A stretch of 64,000 bases of DNA, taken from Gonatopus flavifemur. Its lineage: Eukaryota > Arthropoda > Insecta > Hymenoptera > Dryinidae. The stretch covers positions 992,001 to 1,056,000 of the forward strand of contig JAFFJZ010000014.1 of the NCBI GenBank assembly GCA_018340375.1, in the 5' to 3' direction. Under the pieces are notes generated by a model. The model had not been told where the DNA came from. It searched no databases and saw only the letters and a list, made by a program, of their open reading frames with translations. Within the stretch, counting starts at the first letter, position 1. The number at the start of each line of letters is the position of its first letter. The position numbers were made by a program, and so were the translations under genes. Shown here one piece after another: positions 21,707-32,449 of this stretch.

Positions 21707-22305
21707 CCACTGTAGACTCATCTGAGGATTATTCTTTGTTGAATATTTGAATTGATTGATGATCTCGAGACTGCAAGGTGTTCCACCAAAGATGAGAAAA
21801 GTGGCGGAAATTAAATGTGCCTCAAGAATTCCCAAAATTTTTATGCATGTGGAGAACGTTGACACGAAACTTTTTTCCCCTCAACAGTTTTTGACTGGAA
21901 CGATACTCTCAGAGTTACAGCACTTTGTCTGAAAATCCACTTTTCTCACAAAAAAGGACATAACTCTGAAAGGAATGATCCGAGGGGGAAAAATGAGAGA
22001 TCATTTTGAAGCTGAATCCATGCTCTATTGAATGTATGATCTCATTTTCCCAGGAAAAAATCACCCAAAAACATGCAAAGGTTTGAAAAGTCAAAAAAAA
22101 ATCGAAAAAAGTTGTAAATTCAACCGAACGCGGTTAATCACGAACTATAGTCAGGTGAGTGAGACTAAGATTTCTTGGAAGAGCACACTTCACCCTTCAA
22201 AACGGTTTTCCATTTTTGAATGTACGATAATTTCCGGCTGAGATATGAAACTTTGAAAATTTCGCGTTTTCTCAAGAGGTGCTCGAATACTTTTGACCAG
22301 TAGTG
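21707..22305. repeat. Right terminal inverted repeat of the Tc1-like element
   Basis: Reverse complement of 19584-20182. The outer edge GACCAGTAGTG is followed by TA. Confidence 0.9.
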
Positions 22306-22314
22306 TATGTTCTT

Positions 22315-22336
22315 CTTCTCTGTTTCCCTCCTCTTC

Positions 22337-22388
<52 letters not shown>

Positions 22389-22390
22389 AA
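22315..22390. repeat. (CT)n microsatellite at the right flank of the Tc1-like element
   Basis: Pure and near-pure CT repeats start about 10 bp from the element edge. The Arg/Glu-repeat open frames on the minus strand are only this repeat. Confidence 0.9.
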
Positions 22391-22586
22391 TATATGAATT
22401 CTTTGTACGATGATATCGTCCGTTACAAGTGAAAAGGGACTTTAAAGGACAAATCGTGTCAGCTATCAAAGTGGGTGATCCTTCAGGAAATTCGTATGTT
22501 TTTTTATAAACAGTACTGAATTCAAACACAAAGTCTCAAATTTGAATTTCAATCACATTTTAAGGTAATCCCATAAACTATTTCAG

Positions 22587-23740
22587 ACCAAATCCTCCTG
22601 AAATTGACGTGAAAAAAGCTTTAGAAGGATTAGAAGAGGAGTATGCCACGGAAAGAGATACCTCTCATATGAGACGTCTTTTGAAACTCACTTCATCTGA
22701 ACGGAGGGTATGGATACGAAAAGAAGCTGAATACAATCGGCAGGTGGTTCAAAAAATATCCACCTTTGAAGAATGCTGACTTGGTATGATTACTTGGAGG
22801 GTTACTCTGAACCAATATAAATTTATAGTTCGGAGAAGATTTTTGGATTCATTAGCAAATTCTTCATAAAATTTCATCAAGCTTCATTGGTTTCAATATT
22901 CTTTTCCCTTTATAAATATATAATGGAACCCATGATTGATCATGGAATTCACGAAAGTATGTAGATCCAAAAAACTCAACTTGATGATCGGATTATTGAA
23001 ATTCTAGGAAATCTTATGGGAGTTCGAAAGTAAAAAGCTTTATATGCTTCATAAACTCTGTTACAGATTCTCATTTACAATCAATCGATTCATTTATGGA
23101 AACAAAAATCATAAGGAATTTGTCGTTCATTCATTCGAAGTTTCTTTAGGATTTGCGAATAAAGGAGGTTTTCCATCCGAAATCATACTGAATAAAGTAA
23201 ACTCAATGTTCGAAGAGTTATTGAAACTATATAACATCCAGAACGACGATGAAATTTCCAAACCATAGCTCTGACGAAACTCTATAATGAACTTACTAAG
23301 AAACTGAAGAAAGAAATTAAATGTCCGTTCATTAGGAAAGAAGTAGATTGGAATATTCACATTTACTAAAAAACGTAGTCAGTACTTCTGTTCCTTCTAT
23401 ATGTTTTTAACTTACGTACATTAATTGATTCAGGCACGCTCTTATACATAAGGCCTCCTATCAGAAAGAGATATATTTCTCAGAATCGTAATTCATACTG
23501 AAGAAGGAGGCGTTGCAATAGCCCACATTGCTGCTGAGGAAGATATCAAAATCACGGAACCGACTGTGTAAGAAAGCATTGCTTGTTCATGAGCTATCTA
23601 CTATGCATGAGATACGACTTTTCCTGAAGACTATTGCAATGTTTTGGAATACATAGATCATGAAATAGTTGAGACGCCTATCAAGAATAATCAGGTCCTA
23701 CTGAAATTTATCAGGGAGACAGATAGACTTATGAAATCCG
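22587..23740 (+). pseudogene. Decayed multi-exon gene, unrecognised
   Basis: Exon-like blocks: (1) after TATTTCAG at 22587, PNPPEIDVKKALEGLEEEY then MRRLLKL and RRVWIRKEAEYN, with a 1-base shift before KYPPLKNADL and a GTATG donor; (2) 23008-23268, EILWEFESKKLYMLHKLCYR, NKNHKEFVVHSFEVSL, ending at a TAG; (3) about 23465-23575, IVIHTEEGGVAIAHIAAEED, followed by several stops. Block 1's RR.WI......KYP.LKN pattern recalls proteins annotated as SAMD3-like in animals, but I am not sure. The frameshift and stops show it is no longer functional. It could be a host gene copy or part of another mobile element. Confidence 0.4.
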
Positions 23741-23759
23741 GGTCAGACATTAATTATGG

Positions 23760-26160
23760 TTCCTAAAATTGAAAAACTGGATTCATCAAAAAATAATCTG
23801 GGATAACATAAATTATCTCATAATAATCTCATATCATCAATAATGTGTTCAATTTATTGATAATATATATTTTGGAAATATTGTCCATTGGGATAATAAT
23901 TATGGGCAAATCATAGTCACATCATATTTTGAGATCAATTTCCATCAAATGAGTTGAGAATATTTCATTATTTTATGCTTGGAAAAGATTGAGCATCGAA
24001 GTGGTTTATCGCTATGAGAAGATTACAGTCACGTCAAACTTTTCCTCATTCCTCATCATATATCAAGTATTGATAATATGAGTGTCATTTCACATATTTT
24101 GTGTGAATACTCAGAAGCTACATATATATGTATGTATGTATACAGGAAGATTTCATCTATGTTACAATCCTTATGTGCATAATCATATCGTTGATTATGT
24201 GAACAAACTGTCCATATATACATTCAATGAATTCCTCAAAATGTCCTGGTCAGAAAAGTCCACTGAATTCTAGTACATAATGATTTTTAACACAAACTCT
24301 GCCACAACAAATGACCATCCGAACCTGATCGAACCCATGCAAACTCATTCAATTATTGAGCATCGATGGATTTCAATAAATTGATGATATATATATTCAA
24401 TAATTGATGATATATATTTATTGGTTCCACCTGACGATGAGTGAAATTTATCTTCACTATTTCCAGGAATGTACGAATTCGAAATTCTACCCATCGCCTA
24501 ATCAGACGAATTTTCAAACGATCATAACTGTGGTACTATCTATCGTTGAGATTCGCTTTTTCTTTTAATTTGGAGGTAATGGAACGATTTTCACTCATGA
24601 GGAGATACCAGCCACAAAAACTTGAACATGCATATAATGATAAGGATTCAAATGTTTGAAACTGATTTACTCTGTGACGAATTATTTTATAGGGCTCAAA
24701 TTTAATTCTGTAATTCAATAAATACACTTGAAATGAATACAATCAAGCACCGTCAACATCCCATAAGGTGGTGAATCATTTCAACAACGTCCAAGATTGT
24801 CACATAATGATGCTTTTTAGGTAAAATTATTGCGGAAAAGTGCCGCCTTACACACGTTACTCATCTTATCTTCGCACAGTACGAATAAAGTAGGAGAGAT
24901 TTCATGCGCGGTGTTTTGAACTAGTCGTCCCTTCTAATATCTCTTATATGAAGTCGAGTTAATTGAATCCAGGTATGTAAAAAAGTCAAGTCCTTCTTAT
25001 CCTCCCTTCATTTATCGATTGCTTAACGTGGGTATTGTATAGATTATAATGACTTTGCTTCGGAAGGATTTGCTTTCATTATTATTGAAGACTTCCACTC
25101 GATTCCTTTACGCCTCAAGAGTATGGACTTGACTGACTATTGCTCGGAATTTCTGAATCCCCTCTTCTTCTATATTCTTTCTTCCCAATCAGTTCTCAAA
25201 TATGCGAATATCATCGAATTATTACCACTCTCTGTTATGAAATCGTAGACACCGGGGAGTCACACGGGGTGGAAAGTACCGTGAGATATTGTGGAAACAA
25301 AAAACCAGGAATGTAGGTTTCTGGAAATTCGGGTATCCTGATAAACCCAAAGAATCACACAATATATTATGTGCAGATGATCAATTATTCATTTCCTGCA
25401 AATGTCGGTAGAAATACTTGGAATAGGCTACTAGCACAATTCGACTCTATTTCAAACTCGTGTTAACTTGACCACGTTTTGAGGATACGTATATAATCGA
25501 TACGTCTACGTATCGTAACTCTCGGTGATCGAATGACACACTCCCGTGCGCGCTGTTGAACCGACCACTTTGTGACGTTTCGTTTTGAATTAAACGTTGA
25601 CGAGTTCAGTCGACCCTAATTGAATCAATAATTAGCCCCCTTTCATGCCTCTTGCTCGCCAGTTCCGGGGTTCAGGAGTGGGGGAACGCGGTCCACAGAC
25701 TATTCAATCCATGAGTCAGAAATGAAGTGAAAAACAAAGAGATGATTTATCATGGAAGAACAATGGACTGGATCGAAGAATGGTTACAAAAGTGATGATC
25801 CTACAACTTTGAAACCTTTCATATCCTGAGCTCAATTATGGAATCGAATGACCCTAATCGCGGGTGAAGTGGAAAAGCCTATAGCGGCTTGAGATATGAC
25901 GGAAAATGGTCGCAGACCAATAATACGGTTGACTCTATTACCGAGGGTAATAGACAAAGATGAAACTATATTTGTACATGAGAATAATTATAGCAGCGGT
26001 TGAATCTTTCAAGAACATTGTGATTAGCTAATAAGCTAGGGAATAACGGAAAGCGATATGAATGGCCCAATCGTGAGACTCAAACAACGGTAATTTTAAC
26101 GGAATAATTATGACTTTAACAGGATTGGGCAATTCTTTTAGATACGTGAGGGTTATTCGC
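23760..26160. other. No gene seen
   Basis: AT-rich sequence with scattered short frames, none with domain content or paired splice signals. No terminal repeats recognised. Confidence 0.4.
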
Positions 26161-26182
26161 GAACCCACGGAATAGCCAACTA

Positions 26183-26815
26183 CTTTTATGAGTGCGTGAC
26201 AGTCAGTGGCTACCTATCTCATTCAATTCCCCCATTGCTCCGGAAGGTTCGCCCGTTCCGCCACTCCTCCAACCAGCTCCAATCTCCGGAAGGTTAACTC
26301 ATTCCGCCCCTTTCCCTACTTCCACCGGATGGGACGGTTAACCCAGTCCACACCCCGTGGTCCTGACTAATTTCCAATAGCTGTGACAACAGCTGATTGA
26401 TCTGTGAAGGAGCCGTGACAACAGCTATTTTGCCAGGAGAAAGTATCCTGGACTTTTGGAGGAGGATCGCAAGCGATCCTGACCTCCTCTGGGTATTCTC
26501 ACCTCATGCTTTTGTGCATGCGGAGAAGTGACTCTACCACCTCCAGGCACCCCTATCTATACCCGGCTTGGGTTATTCCCCACTGAGCGCAAGACCTTTG
26601 CCGCGGCGCTCCGCACTGAAATAAGTCGAAACTACTATTTCAGGGCAGACTTACACGTATCGCTGCCTTGAGGCAGCGTTCGGTCGCGCTCATCGTAGGT
26701 CTCTCTCTTCCTACTACGGTCAGCCAATCACAGTGGCCTGATGTTCCGTAAGCGGTTTGACGGTTCTGGAGGTAGATGTCGCCACTGAATCTAATGTCAC
26801 GCACCCGTGGATTAT
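26183..26815. other. GC-richer, hairpin-dense island of unknown nature
   Basis: Base composition rises abruptly. CCGGAAGGTT...TTCCGCC occurs twice in direct order (near 26239 and 26286), with a looser third version near 26326. A run of short perfect stems follows: AGCTGTGACAACAGCT (about 26380), CCAGGAGAAAGTATCCTGG (26435), GGATCGCAAGCGATCC (26463) and CATGCTTTTGTGCATG (26507). The edges show similar GTGCGTGACA...CAGTGGC sequences in opposite orientation (26187 and, reversed, about 26805). A minus-strand frame (26879-26640) has no clear family. It might be the leader of an LTR element or a structured non-coding element. Confidence 0.35.
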
Positions 26816-27455
26816 CATTTCTTTTATAATTTGTCACAACTTCTCCGATCTCGCGCAAGCGCCTCACCGAAATCCTCACAGTACTCCCCCCTTAGCGACT
26901 TCAGGAGCGAGACTTTGAAAAATGCTTGTAGCTTCTTCCATAAATTTCTTCACAATATTGTTGTGTATTTCCACAATAAGGTTGTGTTGTGGAATATTTC
27001 AGTGGATACAAGAATATGTTTCGAGAGAAATGTTTTACAGATATAACAAATTTTTTACAATATTAATTTTCTGCACCATTGACTTGTTGAAATCGATGTA
27101 AAATCGTTCGGTTTGGAATTGTATTCATCGTTTCATTCGATGTTTTGAATCGTTCATATCCTTTTTCCTTATCAAGTCTTGAAATCAAATATGTTTCACA
27201 TTTTGTTAAATTTCAATTCGAAATGAAAACAGTTGAATAGAAATGAGAAAAAAAAATTTTTTCGCATGAACCTTCAAACAAATACGATTTCCTATTCCTT
27301 CAAGCTAGTTTTCTAATATGCAACTATCAGTTGTTGAATCTATCACGACTACTCAGGCTTGAACGATATACACAATTTGTAATTCAGTCTTTTGGTTTCT
27401 GTTTTCTTACACATGACACTTGACGTCATATCAGATTATATAAATTATCAGTCAT
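26816..27455. other. No gene seen
   Basis: AT-rich spacer up to the truncated RTE copy; the 79-codon plus-strand frame at 26807 shows no recognisable domain. Confidence 0.35.
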
Positions 27456-27459
27456 TGAA

Positions 27460-29563
27460 GACCACATAATAGGAGATTTTGCGTTAGGAAAAAAAAATGA
27501 AAGAGGACAACGTTCAATCGAATTTTGTGAAAGCCATGAAATGGTGATTACCGACACATTATCCAAAAATCATCTAAGGAGAATCTATACTTGGGAAATG
27601 CCAGGAGATACAGCAGGATATCGAATTGATTACATATTAGTGAAACAAAGATTTCGAAACCAAGTGGGAAGCTGTAAAACTTATCCAGGTGCGGATATAG
27701 ATGTTGATCACAATATGTTGCTCATGAAATGTTCTCTGAAATTCAAAGCTTTGAAGAAGAGAAGGGAAATGCAAAAAAGATGGAATTTCAAGAATCTCAA
27801 ACAAGGAAAAACACAGGAGGCATCCGAAGTGATGTTGGACGGAGAATTGGAAGATCGACAAGAGAAAGACTTGGAAATAGGAAGTAGATGGACGAATATG
27901 GAGAGGAACATAAAAAATGTGCAGATGAAATTTTGAAGAGCAATGAAGTAGAGCCTAAGAAACCATGGATGATGGAAGAAATCCTCGATTTGATTAATGA
28001 AAGAAGGAAATACATGAATGAGAGTAGTGAACGAGACCAGCAGACATACAAGGCACTGAGGGATGAAAAAATCAGAGAATCAAGGAAAGCAAGAGAACAG
28101 TGGTTAGAGGGAAAATGTCAGGATATAGGAGTGAGGTTACATTCAGGGAAAGTAGATGAGGCATATAGGATCGTTGAGAGATTTTTTGGACAAATGAAAT
28201 CTAGAAGCAATAAGATTAGAAATCCTTTAGGGCGACAATTGATAAGAACGGGGGGAAAAATAGAACGATGGAATGATCATTCAGCAGATCTGTATGGAGG
28301 GAGCGATGATATAGGATCCTCAGAGAGGGAGGAGGATGTCGATGAAGAAGAATCGGGAGATTCAATTCTGAGATCAGAATTCGACAGTGCTTCGAAAAAA
28401 TTGGAAAATAATAATGCGCCAGGGATGAATGGCATCAGTGCGGACCTTATCAGAGCCTCCAGTCAAAGAACTCGTGACGCACTGTTTGAATTGGTCACAG
28501 ATATGTACGAAAGAGGAGTGGTACTGAAAGATTTCCAGAAGAATAAAATTGTCGCCATTCCAAAAAAAAATAGCAGCGGACAAATGCAAGAACTACAGAA
28601 CGATGATTTTAACTTCACATGCCTCGAAAATACTGACAAAAATCATATACAGAAGAATAGAGAATAAAATAGAGAGTGGATTAGCAGAAGATCAGTTCGG
28701 TTTCAGGAAAAATAAGTGGACGCGGGAAGCGATATTAGCGATCAGAACAGTAGTAGAGAAAAGTCTAGAGTTGAAAAAGTGTGTGTACATAGGTTTTGTA
28801 GATATACAAAAGGCATTCGATAATGTTGATTGGGAGAAGATATATACGATCTTGAAAAAGTTAGGAATTGATTTAAGGGATAGGAGAATAATATATGGAT
28901 TATATAAGAATCACACCGCAATAATAGAAATAGAGGGTCAGAAAGGAGAAGCACAAATTAGAAGAGGGGTGAGACAAGGATGCTCACTATTGCCACTGAT
29001 TTTCAATTTGTATATAGAAGAAGCAATGAACGAAGTGAAAGAGCAAGTGCCATTGAAATTACAGATTCAAGGTGAGAATGTGAGCATGTTGAGATTTGCG
29101 GATGACATAGCTATATTAGCTACAAGTAGTGCCGAGTCAGGGAATACTCTCAACACTATGCAAAAAATATCACAAGACAAATATTGTATGAATATAAATA
29201 AGCACAAAACAAAATTCATGATTTGTACAACAGCGAAAACATCAAGAAGAACGAAAGTCAAAATAGATGCGAAGACAATTCAGCAAGTCAAAGAATTTGA
29301 ATATCTAGGAAGTATAATTCCAGAAAACGGTGAAAGCGGAAGAGATATAAGAGCGAGAATAGCACAAGGAAAACAGGCTTTCCACCGAAAGAAACAGTTA
29401 CTATGTTCGAAGAAGATCAGCTCAGCAGTAAGGAAGAAATTCTTGAAGAGTTACGTTTGGAGCACAGCATTATAGGGTTGCGAAACTTGGACAATTGGAA
29501 AAACGGAACAACAAAGACTCGAAGCTTCCGGAATGTGGTGTTATAGAAGGATGCTTAGAATGA
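27460..29563 (+). pseudogene. RTE LINE fragment (endonuclease C-half and RT), truncated at both ends
   Basis: The copy begins inside the endonuclease (HIIGDFALG, then RRIYTWEMPGDTAGYRIDYIL and DVDHNMLLMKC) and runs through the linker and RT: ENNNAPGMNGISADLI, DQFGFRKNKWTREAI, VDIQKAFDNVDWEK, GVRQGCSLLPLIFN and FADDIAILATSS. It ends abruptly after MLRMN at 29563 with no 3' tail. Frame breaks are seen near 27900, at a run of A residues at 28561-28569 (IPKKN against IPKKQGADKC in the intact copy) and at a TAG at 29473-29475 (SAL-stop-GCETW). It is about 1 kb short at the 5' side and about 0.3 kb at the 3' side compared with the copy at 53.0-59.8 kb. Confidence 0.88.
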
Positions 29564-29820
29564 ACCCACTGAACACGAAACATTACTGAGATGTTCACGA
29601 ATGTCCCACTGAAGTTCCGTATGAAACGTTCCGAAGAAACATGTACAATGTATGACATAGATATTACTTTGGAAACATCTGGGAATTGGTCATCTCTGAA
29701 ACGTTGCCAATGGAAGGTCTCGAATATGTGGTTTCATAGTCATTTCATCAATAAAGTTACGAAACGTTTCATGATTGACCGTTATTGAGACATCACAAAT
29801 TGAAATTTCCCAAACTGAAA

Positions 29821-30090
29821 GTTTCATCAATGTTCCGCAGTAATATTGCAGAAACATTTTACAATTTGTCATTTTTGGAGCGTTTCGAAAAAAATTTCCA
29901 AAACAGAAAGTTTCATCAATGTTCCGCAATAATATCGCAGAAACATTCAACAATTTGTCATTTTTGGAGCGTTTCGAAAAAAATTTCCCAAACAGAAAGT
30001 TTCATAAATGTTTCGCAGTAATATTACGGAAACATTTTATAATTTGTCATTTCTCAAGCGTTTCACAAGGAATTTTCCAAATTTATAATT
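29821..30090. repeat. Three-copy 89-bp tandem repeat
   Basis: GTTTCATCAATGTTCCGCA recurs at 29821, 29910 and 29999 (the last with two changes), a period of 89 bp. Each unit carries TAATATTGCAGAAACATT and TTTGTCATTTTTGGAGCGTT. Similar GAAACGTTYC/GTTTCGTAA words continue in the flanks (29580-29780 and 30100-30170). The overlapping open frames (29785-30021, 29919-30110) are by-products of the repeat. Confidence 0.85.
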
Positions 30091-30628
30091 TCGAAGATGT
30101 TTTGAAATGATTTGGAGACGTTTTATGACTCACTATGTTATCATTTTTGGAACTCTGAATATACAATGTTTCCGTTACGCAGTTTCATGGAATTTTTGTG
30201 ATGGTGGCATCGGAAACATTCCATTAATAATATATTCTAAAACGTGTGAGTTCCAATTATCAGTATGATACTTCGTATTGGAAGTATTCTGAAGATTCAT
30301 TTTGCTCATTTAAATCAAAGCTGAATATTTTTTCGATGCAACAACCATTTTCATCATTCAGGTAAAATGCTCATGAATTTTTGAAGATTTCGATCACAAT
30401 AACAGAGATTTATTTGAACAGGAAAAGAGTTGAAAGAAATTTTGTAATCACATATAAGAATTCCTAATTTGAAGAATCAAAGTTGACAATATTTATGCTA
30501 AAAAAATAAACTATACTGCTGAATATAATATTTAAAACGGCAACTTCTCAATCATGTTGCCAATTTTTTTCCTGAATAGTGAAGTATGTATATATATACT
30601 TGATATATATCTTGACACAAGGTATATA

Positions 30629-31138
30629 CACGGAGAAGAATGCAGCTCGAGAGGAAAGTAATCTTTTGATGGAAATTGAAGAATATTTCTCAAAATCTGA
30701 GAATATTCCTCAAAATCTGAGAGTTTTTCTTAACCAGCGTAATGAAGAAAGAACGTTTCACATTTTTGTTGGATTCTATTTGAGAAACATTGAGAAATTA
30801 TCAATACTTAACAAACAATAGAAAGATGTATGAACTTTTCTAAAATCGCGCGTGAAATTTTACAATGTGAATATAAGGGTTTCGAAATTTCCTTATTCAC
30901 TTTGTAACATATCACGCGCGACTTCAGAAAAGTTCATATATCTTCCTATTGTTTGTTGAGTATTGATAATTTCTCAATGTTTTTCAAATAGAATTCAACA
31001 AAAATATGAACCGTTTTCTCTTCATTACGCTGCTCAAGAAAAACTCTCAGATTTTGAGGAATATTCTCAGATTCCAGGAAATATTCTTCAATTCCCATCA
31101 AAAGATTACTTTCCTCTCGAGCCGCATTTTTCTCCGTG
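30629..31138. mobile_element. 510-bp near-perfect hairpin element with TA flanks (MITE)
   Basis: The left end CACGGAGAAGAATGCAGCTC and, inverted, the right end CACGGAGAAAAATGCGGCTC are each bordered by TA (30627-30628 and 31139-31140). The two arms match along almost their full ~245 bp, including ATTGAAGAATATTTC and AATTATCAATA blocks, and meet in a small loop near 30875-30885. The same peptide-like frames appear on both strands, as expected for a palindrome. TA flanks point to Tc1/mariner mobilisation. Confidence 0.88.
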
Positions 31139-31140
31139 TA

Positions 31141-31854
31141 TCTTGTTTCAATGTGATCAACATCTCTCAAAGTTCCCCTAGATGAAATTTCAATAATATT
31201 TCAAAATCAAACGTATCCCTGGTAGAAATATCATAAGTTTTGCCCCACAACTCGTGAGGCACTAGTGAGGGAGAACTAGTTGAGTAAAACTCGTGGATTA
31301 CTGGTCAGTAAGTGATAAGTTTAACTCAACTAACTATTTGGGTTATAATTAGGCGGAACTTATGAGAATTTCACAAGATTTCCCACGTCATGCATACAGA
31401 AAAACACTGAACAAACGTTCAACAATCACCAGCGAAATAAGTATTTCATATAACTTATCACAATTCTCATAAGGTTGATTTATCAACTATTCAGCATCAT
31501 TTCTTTTTTCTACACAACACATCATCATACACATCATTTGAGTATTATTCAAAGAGCATGAACTGAATAAATATGTGTTTCGTCATAATCAAATATAAGT
31601 TTCGACCAAGTACTCTTCTTTCGTCATTTCTTGATTAATATGAATAAGAAATCTGTTATTGAGTGCAAAATGGATTATTGAATCAGTCATCACTGTTGTA
31701 ATATGTGAAAAATCGTAATTTGCTGATGTGGTGAAAATGAATTCTATTCAAATACACGACAATATCAAGAACAACAATATCAATATCAATCAATATCAAT
31801 ATTGATTTACATCAATATTTATCGGAAAAAAAACTCACATTAATTTTGTAATTA
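31141..31854. other. No gene seen; short repeats
   Basis: Contains CTGGTAGAAATATCAT followed by ACTCGTGAGGCACTAGTGAGGGAG (about 31220-31290). This is similar in style to the inverted-repeat remnant at 62.6-62.9 kb, suggesting related element ends. No coding region supported. Confidence 0.35.
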
Positions 31855-31859
31855 CACTT

Positions 31860-32288
31860 TGTTAGAGAGTAGAGAAAACTCGTATTTCTTTTTGATTTAT
31901 CGGGAGAGTGCCCACACACTCTCTTTGATTTCGTGGTAGGTGTTGATGCCACGATAGATAATAATTCTCAAAAGGAAGTGATGATGAGAGGAATCACCAG
32001 AAATAGTCACTCTTTTAATATAATTAACAATGATAATTTAATATTAATGATGAAATATGTACAGGTGACAGTGTGATTTCGTTTGATCTTGTACAGTGGC
32101 GAGAGAACACTGGCCCTCTCCTCTCGTAAGTGATTAGAGAGGGGGGATAGGCTCCGTGACTCTCTTACAATGATTTTCAATTTAGCGCACGCATTTGAGT
32201 AGGCAAAAATTATGCGCAATCTTACATATACTATTATAGGTATGTAAGTACTAAGGGAAGATGTTGTGCAGGGATTCTTACTCCAACA
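31860..32288 (-). repeat. 3' LTR of the BEL/Pao element
   Basis: Matches 39610-40026 apart from about ten substitutions and 12 extra bases near 31978-31990. On the minus strand it is preceded by a purine-rich tract (GAGGTGGGTGTGATG, just inside 32289), the likely plus-strand primer. Confidence 0.95.
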
Positions 32289-32449
32289 TCACACCCACCT
32301 CGTTTTTGAGCGCTCTTAAAGAATAACAGAAGGAAAAAATTTGATTACGTTCAAAAACGAAAAACAGCTTCATCAGCCAGGCGCAACTTAAAACTAGGTT
32401 TGATCCCGCAAAACAGAAACTTAAAGCTATAATTGAGTAGAGGTTGAGC

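Larger units (their letters stand above)
19584..22305 (-). mobile_element. Tc1-like (DD38E) transposon, apparently complete, with ~600-bp terminal inverted repeats
   Basis: The ends CACTACCGGTCAAAAGTATT (left) and, inverted, CACTACTGGTCAAAAGTATT (right) are flanked by TA on both sides (19582-19583 and 22306-22307), the Tc1/mariner target. The inverted repeats run to about 20182 and 21707 with few differences. Between them is a single uninterrupted transposase on the minus strand. Total length is 2722 bp. All parts expected of an autonomous element are present, making this the best-preserved DNA transposon in the window. Confidence 0.92.

Noticed and set aside
19179..22390. GA and CT repeats on either side of the Tc1-like element taken as its ends
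   Set aside because: The true ends are the CACTAC repeats next to TA; the microsatellites are not adjacent on the left side.
22190..22529. Minus-strand frames with Arg-Glu repeats
   Set aside because: They are translations of the (CT)n microsatellite.
29785..30110. Two overlapping plus-strand frames with internal repeats
   Set aside because: They are produced by the 89-bp tandem repeat and have no start context or domain.
30579..31181. Two near-identical small proteins on opposite strands
   Set aside because: They are the two arms of one palindromic element, not genes.
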